Shown here: positions 36,227-45,053 of the stretch, in pieces
How the letters are laid out: the number at the start of each line of letters is the position of its first letter
Numbering within the stretch: position 1 is the first letter of the stretch
Assembly (NCBI RefSeq): GCF_016126015.1
Contig: NZ_JAEFDB010000001.1
Location: forward strand, 558,001-622,000
DNA from: Capnocytophaga periodontitidis
GTDB taxonomy: Bacteria; Bacteroidota; Bacteroidia; Flavobacteriales; Flavobacteriaceae
DNA: 64,000 bases
Direction of reading: 5' to 3'
Notes under the pieces: model-generated
The model's database searches: none
Told to the model about the DNA's origin: nothing
Seen by the model: the letters and a program-made list of their open reading frames with translations, nothing else
Program-made: the position numbers and the translations under genes

Positions 36227-37177
36227 ATGACCATTACTCAATATCAATATGTCTTAGCAGTAGCCAAATACAAAAATTTTACTACCGCCGCCGAGCATAG
36301 TTTTGTTACTCAACCTACCTTGAGTATGCAGGTGCAGAAATTAGAGGAGGAATTGGGAGTTACTATTTTCGACAGAAGTAAAAAACCTCTACAGGTTACT
36401 GAAATAGGTGAACAAATTATCAAACAAGCCCAAATAATCGTAAACGAAGCTGGGCGAATGAACGATATCGTCGCTCAACAAAAAGGCTATATAGGAGGCG
36501 AATTTCGTGTCGGAATTATCCCTACCGTCTCCCCTACCCTATTGCCTATGTTCCTTACTAATTTTATTAACAAATATCCTAAAGTTTGCCTGAAAATCGA
36601 GGAACAAACAACTGAAAATATCTTAAAAAAAATTGAAGATGGTAGTTACGACGCCGGTATTTTAGCTACCCCTCTACACAATTCATTAATCGTAGAACGT
36701 CCCTTATATTATGAACCTTTTGTCGCTTACATCCCTGTAAACCACCGCCTCCAAAACTCTAAAACTATCTACTCTGAAGATTTAGATATCAACGATATTT
36801 TAATGCTTGAGGATGGTCATTGCTTTAAGGACAGTGTACTCAATATCTGCAACCAAGATGTAATCGATTCTAAAGAACACTTCCAACTAAAAAGTGGTAG
36901 TTTTGAAACTTTAGTGCGATTAGCTAACGAAGGCTTAGGAATGACCCTGTTACCCTATCTACACTCTTTGGAACTGAAAGAGGAAGAAAAGAAACGCATT
37001 CACTATTTCGCCGAACCCTATCCCGCTCGCGAAATTAGCTTAGTTTATCACAAAAATGAACTAAAATTACAAATCATAAAAGCTTTACACAATACTATAG
37101 CTGGTGTAATTCGCGGAGCTATTGTTTTCCAAAATGTAAAAATTATTAGCCCAACAAGAGAAAGGCACACAATTTGA
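36227..37177 (+). CDS. oxyR: LysR-type hydrogen-peroxide sensor OxyR
   Basis: 316 residues. N-terminal winged helix-turn-helix (1-60, with FTTAAEHSFVTQPTLSMQVQ). The effector domain contains LMLEDGHCFKDSVLNICNQ, giving cysteines C199 and C208, the same spacing and even numbering as the redox pair of E. coli OxyR. It should therefore activate peroxide-defence genes on disulfide formation. No catalase or Dps gene is adjacent. It follows the DUF4424 gene by 11 bp. Confidence 0.92.
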   Translation: MTITQYQYVLAVAKYKNFTTAAEHSFVTQPTLSMQVQKLEEELGVTIFDRSKKPLQVTEIGEQIIKQAQIIVNEAGRMNDIVAQQKGYIGGEFRVGIIPTVSPTLLPMFLTNFINKYPKVCLKIEEQTTENILKKIEDGSYDAGILATPLHNSLIVERPLYYEPFVAYIPVNHRLQNSKTIYSEDLDINDILMLEDGHCFKDSVLNICNQDVIDSKEHFQLKSGSFETLVRLANEGLGMTLLPYLHSLELKEEEKKRIHYFAEPYPAREISLVYHKNELKLQIIKALHNTIAGVIRGAIVFQNVKIISPTRERHTI

Positions 37178-37222
37178 TAAAGACAGAAGTTAAAAATTAA
37201 AAAAAATAGAAAAAACCATTTT

Positions 37223-39319
37223 ATGATGAAAAATATTTCAGCAGCATTATTTTTATTATTTATCTCATTCGCTTCTTGCAGCTTTACAAGTAAGAAGTTT
37301 GACAATCCTAATAAGGATAAGGACACTGTGCTATTAGAAATTATTGAGCACGTGCTCGAAAATGCTCATTTTAGTCCCGTGAAAATGGACGACTCTTTCT
37401 CTAAAAAAGTCTTCGATAGCTATCTGAAAAATATCGACGGACAAAAACGCTATTTTCTCCAATCCGATATCAATGAGTTCAAAAAATATGAAAACCGTTT
37501 AGATGATGATTTAAAAAAAGGTGACATCTCTTTCTTCAACCTTTCTTATAATCGTCTCAAACAGCGTATGAAAGAAGCTGAAGGAATTACTAAAGCTATC
37601 TTCGCTAAACCTATTGACCTCAATAGCAATGAAACTATCAATACCGACTACGATAAATTGCCTTTTGTTAAAAGTAAAGCCGATTTACAAACTCGTTGGA
37701 AACAAGTGATTATTTTCACTACTCTTTCTACTTACATTACTAAACAAAAAGAAGAAGTAACTAAGAAAGAAAAAGATGCTAAATATCAGCCTAAAAGCAA
37801 TCAAATACTCAAAAAAGAATCTATAGAGTCTACTCAAAAAACATTGGCTGATATGTATAGTATGTACAACGATATTACACGTGAAGAGTGGTTCGCTATG
37901 TTCGTAAATGCTATAACCGAAACTTTTGACCCTCACTCTAACTATATGGCACCCGACATCAAAGAAGGTTTCGACCGTGATATGTCTGGTAAATTCGAAG
38001 GTATTGGCGCTCAATTACAAAAGAAAACTGATGGTATAGCTATTACTAATGTGATTTTGGGAGGACCTGTTTGGAAAGGTAAACTCTTGGAAGTAGGCGA
38101 CCAAATCCTAAAAGTAGGTCAAGGCGCTGCCGAACCTGTTGATGTCGTAGGAATGCGCTTAGATGATGCCGTTAAACTTATCAAAGGTCCAAAAGGTACC
38201 GAAGTGCGCCTCACTGTAAAACGTGTAGATGGCACTATCGAAGTAGTACCTATCATCCGAGATGTAGTAGAAATCGAAGAAACTTACGCTAAATCAGCTG
38301 TGATTACTGCCAATGGCAAACGTTACGGCCTCATCAATCTACCTAAATTCTATATTGATTTCGAAGATGTAAACCGTCGCAATGCCGCTACCGATGTAGC
38401 CCTCGAAATTGAAAAACTTAAAAAAGAAAATATTGATGGCTTAATTGTCGACTTGCGTTCCAATGGCGGTGGATCCCTAAAAACTGTAGTCGATATAGGA
38501 GGTCTATTTATCCCTAAAGGCCCCATCGTACAAGTTAAATCATCACGTGGTAGTCGTGACGTTCTCTCCGACAATGATCCTAAAACTCAATGGGATGGCT
38601 CTTTAGTAATCCTTACCAATGAACTTTCCGCTTCAGCTTCCGAAATCCTAGCAGCTGCTATGCAGGATTATAAACGCGCTATTATCATAGGCGGTAAACA
38701 AACCTTCGGTAAAGGTACCGTGCAAAGCTTCGTAGACCTAAATGAGTTCCTTCGTCAAAACAATTACGGCGACCTTGGAGCTTTGAAAATCACTATCCAA
38801 AAATTCTACCGTATCAACGGAGGCTCTACCCAACTCAAAGGAGTTGAAAGTGATATTGTTGTACCCGATAAATACAAATATATCGATATAGGTGAACGTG
38901 ATATGCCTAACGCTATGCCTTGGGATAAAATAGAACCTGCTAAATACACTCCTTGGGCAAACAATGCCAATTTTAATATGGCTATTGAAAACAGTAAAAA
39001 ACGTATTAGAGAAAACGAATATTTAAAACTGATAGATGAAAATGCTCAATGGGTAAAACAACAACAAAAAGATTATGTTTTCCCACTCAACTACGAAGCC
39101 TACAAAAAAGTAATCGACAAAAACGAAGAGCAAGCCAAAAAGTTTAAAGCTATCAGCGACTATAAATCTAACTTAAAATTCTCTTCTGTAGCTTCCGATG
39201 AAGCTAAAATTAAAAACAGCGAAGAGTTAAAACTTCGTCGTGATCGTTGGCACGAAAGTCTTGAAAAAGATGTCTATATAGATGAAGCTGTAAAAGTGTT
39301 AGAAGATTTGAACAAATAA
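37223..39319 (+). CDS. Carboxy-terminal processing (tail-specific) protease, Prc/S41 family
   Basis: 698 residues. Lipobox-like FASC (C19 or C20 depending on start). A tail-specific protease N-terminal domain (DGQKRYFLQSDINEF) precedes a PDZ domain at about 245-330 (GIGAQLQKKTDGIAI, GDQILKVGQG). The S41 domain has the catalytic Ser in TNELSASASEIL and Lys in QTFGKGTVQ. Prc-type proteases degrade misfolded or tagged periplasmic proteins. Two adjacent ATGs make the start ambiguous by one residue. A terminator follows at 39343. Confidence 0.93.
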   Translation: MMKNISAALFLLFISFASCSFTSKKFDNPNKDKDTVLLEIIEHVLENAHFSPVKMDDSFSKKVFDSYLKNIDGQKRYFLQSDINEFKKYENRLDDDLKKGDISFFNLSYNRLKQRMKEAEGITKAIFAKPIDLNSNETINTDYDKLPFVKSKADLQTRWKQVIIFTTLSTYITKQKEEVTKKEKDAKYQPKSNQILKKESIESTQKTLADMYSMYNDITREEWFAMFVNAITETFDPHSNYMAPDIKEGFDRDMSGKFEGIGAQLQKKTDGIAITNVILGGPVWKGKLLEVGDQILKVGQGAAEPVDVVGMRLDDAVKLIKGPKGTEVRLTVKRVDGTIEVVPIIRDVVEIEETYAKSAVITANGKRYGLINLPKFYIDFEDVNRRNAATDVALEIEKLKKENIDGLIVDLRSNGGGSLKTVVDIGGLFIPKGPIVQVKSSRGSRDVLSDNDPKTQWDGSLVILTNELSASASEILAAAMQDYKRAIIIGGKQTFGKGTVQSFVDLNEFLRQNNYGDLGALKITIQKFYRINGGSTQLKGVESDIVVPDKYKYIDIGERDMPNAMPWDKIEPAKYTPWANNANFNMAIENSKKRIRENEYLKLIDENAQWVKQQQKDYVFPLNYEAYKKVIDKNEEQAKKFKAISDYKSNLKFSSVASDEAKIKNSEELKLRRDRWHESLEKDVYIDEAVKVLEDLNK

Positions 39320-39342
39320 AACAATAACTAACAGATTATAAA

Positions 39343-39380
39343 AACATTGGTGAAGCTAATACCTTTACCAATGTTTTTTA
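39343..39380 (+). terminator. Rho-independent terminator after the Prc protease gene
   Basis: AACATTGGT (39343-39351), a 15-nt loop, ACCAATGTT (39367-39375) and a T tract, 23 nt after the stop. Confidence 0.85.
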
Positions 39381-39383
39381 TTT

Positions 39384-39414
39384 TTGGGTATATGAGAAAA
39401 TTGTCATACCTTTG
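39384..39414 (+). promoter_or_regulatory. Promoter of the MscS-family gene
   Basis: TTG (39384-39386), 20 nt, TACCTTTG (39407-39414). It lies downstream of the first ATG of the open frame (39347) and so points to the later start at 39446. Confidence 0.75.
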
Positions 39415-39445
39415 CACTACAATCTTACTCTTTAGTCAAATTAAA

Positions 39446-41107
39446 ATGCATTTTAAAATCTTCATTGTTATATATCTATTCTGCGTTGCGTACACACAGG
39501 CACAGCAACCAGATAGCCTTTCTCAACAAGAAATTCACAAAGAGTTAGAAGCTATCAAACAATTCCGCCAGAAAGATTCCGTACGCATTGCAATGCTATT
39601 AAACGAAATACAACTACTCATAAATAACGACAAACATACATCTTCAATTACTAATTCCTCCACTACTAATGAAAAAGAAATGGAAAAACTACGCAATAAA
39701 ATGCGTGGACGACCTATTGTTTTTGAAAAAGATACCTTATACTATCTCTATACTTCCTATGGACCTTATGATATTGATACTCGCGTAAAATATATAGAAA
39801 ATAAACTCAAAGAATTATATAACGACCCCTCTTTCGCCGCCGATTCTATCAAAATAAAACCCAATGGCGACTACCTATCAGTAATGTATAACGAAAAAAT
39901 CATCACTCGTGTTACAATGGTAGATGCGCTCTGGGAAAATAGCTCCCAAACTGAATTAGCTCAAAGATATGCTAATGTAATCAAAAATACAATTGTAAAA
40001 TATAAAGAACAAAATAGCCTAAAAAGCATCCTAATCCGCTTGGCTGAGTTGTTATTAGTACTCTTTATCGCTTTTGTACTTGTATGGGCGATCAACCGAT
40101 TATTCAATTTCTTAAAAAAAATAACGCTCAACTCCGAACACCCCTCCCTCACAGGTATCCGAATTAGAAATTACGAATTTATCAAAAAACGAGGAGTTGT
40201 AAAAGCTTTAGTGAAATTACTTGCTATATTGCGTATCATATTCTTGTTTTTCTTGCTAATAACTATTATACCTCTGATTTTCGATATCTTCCCTTCTACT
40301 CAATACTTGTCTAAAATCATAGTACAATGGATTTCTGAACCTATAAAAAACGTCGGTATAGCAATTATTGGATATTTGCCTCATTTATTCTATATTGTCA
40401 TTATTGTAGTCATTACACGCTACGTATTGAAAATATTGCGCTTTTTTGCTTTAGAAATAGAAAGAGGTATCTTAAAAATAAAAGGCTTTCACCCCGAATG
40501 GGCTCATACTACTTATGCGCTGGCACGTATGATGTTATGGGTATTAGCATTGGTAATAATGTTTCCTCACCTCCCTGATTCCGATAGTGATGCCTTTAAA
40601 GGAATTTCTGTCTTCTTAGGGGTATTGATTTCTTTAGGATCTTCTTCTGCCATTTCTAATGCCATTGCAGGCATTGTAATTAGTTATATGCGTCCATTTC
40701 AAGTAGGTGATTGGATTAAATCTGGAGAAATTATAGGAGCTGTGATAGAAAAAAACGCCTTAGTAACAAGATTGAAAACTATTAATAACGAAGATATTAC
40801 CATCCCTGATTCGGCTATCTTGAGCGGTGCAACTATGAACTTCACTTCTATAGGCAAAGAAATAGGCTTAGCGCTAAATGTACAAGTAAAAGTACGCTAT
40901 GATTATTCTGATAATTTAGTGGAAGAACTCCTTATAGAAGCTGCTCTGAAAACCAATGGTATTTCTCCTAAACCACATCCTTACATTTTTCAAATTTCTC
41001 TTAATGAACTAAATGCTATTTATGAGCTCAATGCTTATACTTTCCACCCCGAAAATATGTATTTTATAAAATCTGATCTAACTAAAAATATACAAAGTAC
41101 TTTTTAG
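39446..41107 (+). CDS. MscS-family mechanosensitive channel, C-terminus lost by a frameshift
   Basis: 553 residues from the ATG at 39446. Signal peptide (MHFKIFIVIYLFCVAYTQAQ), a periplasmic domain, about four membrane helices, then the MscS pore and beta domain (LGSSSAISNAIAGIVISYMRPFQVGDWI, TRLKTINNEDITIPDS). It stops abruptly at LTKNIQSTF. Dropping one T from the TTTTT at 41101-41105 restores RQANVEIFSTQYVEIK..., the usual MscS ending, for 27 more codons. That frame closes at 41187-41189, overlapping the next ATG. The channel releases solutes on hypo-osmotic shock. See the findings for interpretation. Confidence 0.85.
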   Translation: MHFKIFIVIYLFCVAYTQAQQPDSLSQQEIHKELEAIKQFRQKDSVRIAMLLNEIQLLINNDKHTSSITNSSTTNEKEMEKLRNKMRGRPIVFEKDTLYYLYTSYGPYDIDTRVKYIENKLKELYNDPSFAADSIKIKPNGDYLSVMYNEKIITRVTMVDALWENSSQTELAQRYANVIKNTIVKYKEQNSLKSILIRLAELLLVLFIAFVLVWAINRLFNFLKKITLNSEHPSLTGIRIRNYEFIKKRGVVKALVKLLAILRIIFLFFLLITIIPLIFDIFPSTQYLSKIIVQWISEPIKNVGIAIIGYLPHLFYIVIIVVITRYVLKILRFFALEIERGILKIKGFHPEWAHTTYALARMMLWVLALVIMFPHLPDSDSDAFKGISVFLGVLISLGSSSAISNAIAGIVISYMRPFQVGDWIKSGEIIGAVIEKNALVTRLKTINNEDITIPDSAILSGATMNFTSIGKEIGLALNVQVKVRYDYSDNLVEELLIEAALKTNGISPKPHPYIFQISLNELNAIYELNAYTFHPENMYFIKSDLTKNIQSTF

Positions 41108-41188
41108 GCAAGCTAATGTGGAGATATTCTCAACACAATACGTAGAAATTAAAACTCCCTTTTCAAACACTAAAAAACAAAATTCATA

Positions 41189-42232
41189 ATGAAACAACGA
41201 CTGATATTTATTGATGTAATACGCGCTTATGCCATTTGTATGATGTTACAAGGGCACTTTATCACTGCCTTACTCGCCGAACGATATTGCGACGAAAATA
41301 ACCCTTACTATCATATTTGGCATTATTTTACAGGTATTACAGCCCCTGTATTCCTTACTATTTCTGGATTTATTTTCACCTATTTACTCATTCGTGAAGG
41401 CGAACGCAGTGGTGTAGGACTTAAGAACCCTCGTGTAAAAAAAGGAGCAAAACGCGGATTAATGCTTATAGCCGTAGCGTGTATTTTGCGGAAAAGCATC
41501 TATTTCGTAGATATCTTGCATTGTATAGGGTTAGCCCTCATCATAATGGTAGGACTCTACTTATTAGCTCGAAATCACGTGAGGCATTTCCTTCCTACAA
41601 TGCTCATCAGCATTACTTTACTACTTTTCACCTTCAACGAGACCTATAACCAATATGAATACTCTTGGTTACCCCAAGTGGTAGCTAATTACTTTACTCC
41701 AAAATACGGTACTTTCTTTACTATTTTTCCTTGGTTAGGTTTTGTAACCTTAGGAGGCTTTATGGGATCGTTATTTTACTATTACAGAAACGCCAAACAT
41801 TTATATACAGTATATACACTACTACTTATTGGCATCGGAGCTATTTTTCACTTTCAATATCACACTTTCCATTTCCTATATAGCATTACTGGTTGGAATC
41901 ACTTTGAAAGTTTAGCACGAAATGGTTTTCTTTTCTTGAGAATGGGCGATACTCTCTGGACATTTGCAGTATTTGTAATCTTGCGAAATATACTTACTGC
42001 GCAATTCTTGCAACGTATCGGGCAAAATACTCTTTCCATTTACATCATTCATAGTATTGCGCTCTATCACTTTATTCCATATTTCAACTTAGACCATTAT
42101 TTTCATAAGAGCTTCAACCCTACCCAAGCAGTAATAGGTGCTATTCTCTTTGTGATAACTGTGCTCATTGTATCGTTCTACTATCACAAATTTAGTAAAT
42201 ACATAAAAGAAAAATATCCTAAAAACAACTGA
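41189..42232 (+). CDS. DUF1624/heparan-alpha-glucosaminide N-acetyltransferase-like membrane protein
   Basis: 347 residues and about ten hydrophobic helices. The start RLIFIDVIRAYAICMMLQGHF, followed by ITAPVFLTISGFIFTYLL, is typical of the DUF1624/HGSNAT-like acyltransferase family. The late QRIGQNTLSIYIIHSIALYHF supports an acyltransferase-3-like core. It may acetylate a glycan or lipid at the cytoplasmic membrane; the acceptor is unknown. Its ATG overlaps the stop of the shifted mscS frame (TAATG), suggesting ancestral coupling. Confidence 0.78.
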   Translation: MKQRLIFIDVIRAYAICMMLQGHFITALLAERYCDENNPYYHIWHYFTGITAPVFLTISGFIFTYLLIREGERSGVGLKNPRVKKGAKRGLMLIAVACILRKSIYFVDILHCIGLALIIMVGLYLLARNHVRHFLPTMLISITLLLFTFNETYNQYEYSWLPQVVANYFTPKYGTFFTIFPWLGFVTLGGFMGSLFYYYRNAKHLYTVYTLLLIGIGAIFHFQYHTFHFLYSITGWNHFESLARNGFLFLRMGDTLWTFAVFVILRNILTAQFLQRIGQNTLSIYIIHSIALYHFIPYFNLDHYFHKSFNPTQAVIGAILFVITVLIVSFYYHKFSKYIKEKYPKNN

Positions 42233-42281
42233 TAGAAAAATTAAAAGCTTTCTTACATAAATAACTTAAAACTAAATACAA

Positions 42282-43052
42282 ATGAAAAAACTTTACTTTT
42301 TATTATTCACAACATTCTTGTTAGCTTGCAATAGCAAAGAACAAGCTCAAGAACATCCCGTTGCCCCTCCTAATAGCAATATTATAGTACCAAAAGCACT
42401 ACAAAATTATTACAAAGGAATTCTTTTTACTAAAAATGGAAAAGCTTTGTACGATGATTTAGCAGTACTTACCATCAGCAAACATACTAATTTCTTAAGT
42501 TATTATGATCGTCATAAGTACCTCTACAAAGCCGACACTAGCCTTAAAAATCCTGAATATGTAGTATTGGTCTACACCGGCGAAGAGCGCTATTGGAAAG
42601 AATATAAGAGTGGTAATAATAATTATAAACCTCAAACTTTCAACACCGAACATATTTTCCCTCAATCAAAATATAGTAATGGAGATGCCAAAGGTGATTT
42701 ACATCATCTAAAAGCTTGTGATAGTAAGCTTAATAGTAGTAGAGGAAATATACCTTTTACCAATGAATCCGGAAGAGCTGGACGTATCAATAGCGCTTGG
42801 TATCCTGGCGATGAGTGGAAAGGTGATGTCGCTCGAATGATTATGTATATCAATTTGCGTTATAACGATAAAATCGATAATAAAATTGTAATAGGAGGTA
42901 TCGAAACACTTTTAAAATGGAATGATGACGATCCTGTTTCCGACCTCGAACGCCAACGCAACAATGTAATTGAACAAGCCCAAGGCAACCGCAATCCGTT
43001 TATCGATTTTCCTCAATTAGCACGCGCTGCTTACAAAAATTACCAAGAGTAA
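42282..43052 (+). CDS. Endonuclease I family nuclease (lipoprotein)
   Basis: 256 residues. Lipobox LLAC (C16). The His-Me finger nuclease motif NTEHIFPQSKYSNGD, followed by DLHHLKACDSKLNSSRGN, matches endonuclease I (EndA/NucM). It is expected to be exported and to cut DNA non-specifically, for nutrition or defence against extracellular DNA. Four bp separate it from recQ. Confidence 0.88.
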   Translation: MKKLYFLLFTTFLLACNSKEQAQEHPVAPPNSNIIVPKALQNYYKGILFTKNGKALYDDLAVLTISKHTNFLSYYDRHKYLYKADTSLKNPEYVVLVYTGEERYWKEYKSGNNNYKPQTFNTEHIFPQSKYSNGDAKGDLHHLKACDSKLNSSRGNIPFTNESGRAGRINSAWYPGDEWKGDVARMIMYINLRYNDKIDNKIVIGGIETLLKWNDDDPVSDLERQRNNVIEQAQGNRNPFIDFPQLARAAYKNYQE

Positions 43053-43056
43053 TACT

Positions 43057-44955
43057 ATGGAAAATGAACCTCTATACACACTAAAAAAATATTGGGGATA
43101 CGATAATTTTCGCAACTCTCAAGAAGCCGTGATCAAATCGGTTTTAGAAGGTAATGATACCTTAGCCTTATTGCCTACAGGTGGAGGAAAATCTATTACT
43201 TTTCAAGTACCCGCTATGATGCGCAAAGGTATATGTATAGTGGTCTCTCCATTGATAGCTCTGATGACCGACCAAGTTGAAGCGCTTAAAAACAGAGAAA
43301 TACGTGCATTATCATTAGCCGGAGGTCTCTCCTACCCCGAGTTAGAACGCCTGCTAAACAACGCTCTCTATGGGCAATACAAATTCTTATACCTTTCTCC
43401 TGAACGTCTGCAACAGGAAGTCGTGCGTAATTACCTCAAAGTAATGCCTATCAATCTAATAGTGATAGATGAAGCTCATTGCGTATCGCTCTGGGGCAAG
43501 GACTTCCGCCCTGCTTATTTACAGTGTAAATGGCTCAAAGAACAATTCCCTAATATACCTTTATTAGCTCTCACTGCTTCTGCTACCCTTCAAGTACAAC
43601 AAGATATTTTACATCAATTAGGCATCGAGAAAGCAAATGTAATCAGTACTTCTTTAGCTCGCCCTAATATAGCTTACAAAGTATATAAAGTAAAAAGCAA
43701 ATTTCATCACCTTTTACAACTGCTAAGAACAACCGAAGGTACAGCTATTATATATTTGCGAAGTAGAAATGGTTGTGTACAATTGGCGCGTTTATTAGAA
43801 AACCACAATATTTCAGCTACTTATTTTCACGGCGGGATCCCCGCTGAAGAAAAAAATAACAAACTGAGTATGTGGTTGCTAAACGACGTACGTGTAATGG
43901 TAGCTACAAACGCCTTTGGTATGGGAATCGACAAACCCGATGTCCGCTGGGTGATTCATTGGGATATCCCTCAAACCTTAGAAGATTATTTCCAAGAAGC
44001 AGGTAGAGCAGGTAGAGATGGTAACCCCGCCGAGGCCATCGTTTTCTACAATGAGGTAGATATAAAAAATGCCGAAAAACTTCTAAATGAATATCTTATA
44101 GACATTCCTTATCTAAAAATCGTTTACAGTAAACTCAATAGTTACTTCCAAATAGCCATAGGAGAAGGTACCGAAAATACCTATAGCTTCCTATTCCCCG
44201 ATTTTTGTAAACGCTACAACTTATTGCCTTTAAAAACTTATAACGCTTTACAAGTATTAGATAGATTTTCAATCATTTCCTTCAACCACCATTTCTACAA
44301 CAAAGTTACTTTCCAAATGAAAGCTACCCCCGAACAATTAGTGAAGTATATAACTACTCATCGGTATATCAAAAACATTACTATTTATCTTATGAGGTGC
44401 TACGAACTGATATTTCACTTCCCAGTAGAGTTAGAAATGGCTAAATTGATGGAACGTACCGAAAAATCTCACAAAGAAATTATGGGGTATTTAGAAACTC
44501 TGCACAACGATGGAATAGGCGTTTTAAAATGTGAAACTGCCGATATACAAATCATTTTCAACGTGCCTCGTGACGATGATCGCACAATCAATAGCATTGG
44601 CAAACACATCAAAGAGTATAACCACTCCAAACGATTATTGCAAAACAAAGTATATCAATACTTGGAAGATGAAAATACTTGCCGAAGTATATTCTTATTA
44701 GAGTATTTTGGCGAGAAAAATGCGAAACCTTGTGGTATATGTTCTAATTGTGTTACTCAAATGCACTCCCCTAAAACCAATAAACAAAAAATAGAGGCTG
44801 ATATCCTTCAATTATTATCTTCTAAATCTTTTAATTGCAACGATTTAATAAATACACTACCCTACTCTGATCAGCAGATTAACACTGTCTTAGACGAACT
44901 TTTTGCAATGAAAAAAATAACGTTCAACATTTTTAATGAATTGTGCTTAAAATAA
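43057..44955 (+). CDS. recQ: RecQ-family ATP-dependent DNA helicase
   Basis: 632 residues. Walker A LLPTGGGKSI, DEAH box VIDEAHCVSLWGKDFRPAY, helicase motif V/VI segments (NAFGMGIDKPDVRWVIHWD, YFQEAGRAGRDG), and the zinc-binding cysteines ending KPCGICSNC. There is no HRDC domain at the C-terminus, so this is the short RecQ type common in Bacteroidota. It unwinds DNA 3' to 5' in recombination and repair. Confidence 0.93.
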   Translation: MENEPLYTLKKYWGYDNFRNSQEAVIKSVLEGNDTLALLPTGGGKSITFQVPAMMRKGICIVVSPLIALMTDQVEALKNREIRALSLAGGLSYPELERLLNNALYGQYKFLYLSPERLQQEVVRNYLKVMPINLIVIDEAHCVSLWGKDFRPAYLQCKWLKEQFPNIPLLALTASATLQVQQDILHQLGIEKANVISTSLARPNIAYKVYKVKSKFHHLLQLLRTTEGTAIIYLRSRNGCVQLARLLENHNISATYFHGGIPAEEKNNKLSMWLLNDVRVMVATNAFGMGIDKPDVRWVIHWDIPQTLEDYFQEAGRAGRDGNPAEAIVFYNEVDIKNAEKLLNEYLIDIPYLKIVYSKLNSYFQIAIGEGTENTYSFLFPDFCKRYNLLPLKTYNALQVLDRFSIISFNHHFYNKVTFQMKATPEQLVKYITTHRYIKNITIYLMRCYELIFHFPVELEMAKLMERTEKSHKEIMGYLETLHNDGIGVLKCETADIQIIFNVPRDDDRTINSIGKHIKEYNHSKRLLQNKVYQYLEDENTCRSIFLLEYFGEKNAKPCGICSNCVTQMHSPKTNKQKIEADILQLLSSKSFNCNDLINTLPYSDQQINTVLDELFAMKKITFNIFNELCLK

Positions 44956-44972
44956 AATATTTTTAATAAGAT

Positions 44973-45003
44973 TTTGTTTTATCATATTTATTTACTAATT
45001 TTG
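44973..45003 (+). promoter_or_regulatory. Promoter of clpC
   Basis: TTTG (44973-44976), 19 nt, TAATTTTG (44996-45003). The leader holds an AAAGGAG ribosome-binding site at about 45039-45045, placed for the ATG at 45054. Confidence 0.78.
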
Positions 45004-45053
45004 CCGTGTTTTATCCATATTATTTGGTTTTAATACAAAAGGAGATTTTTACT

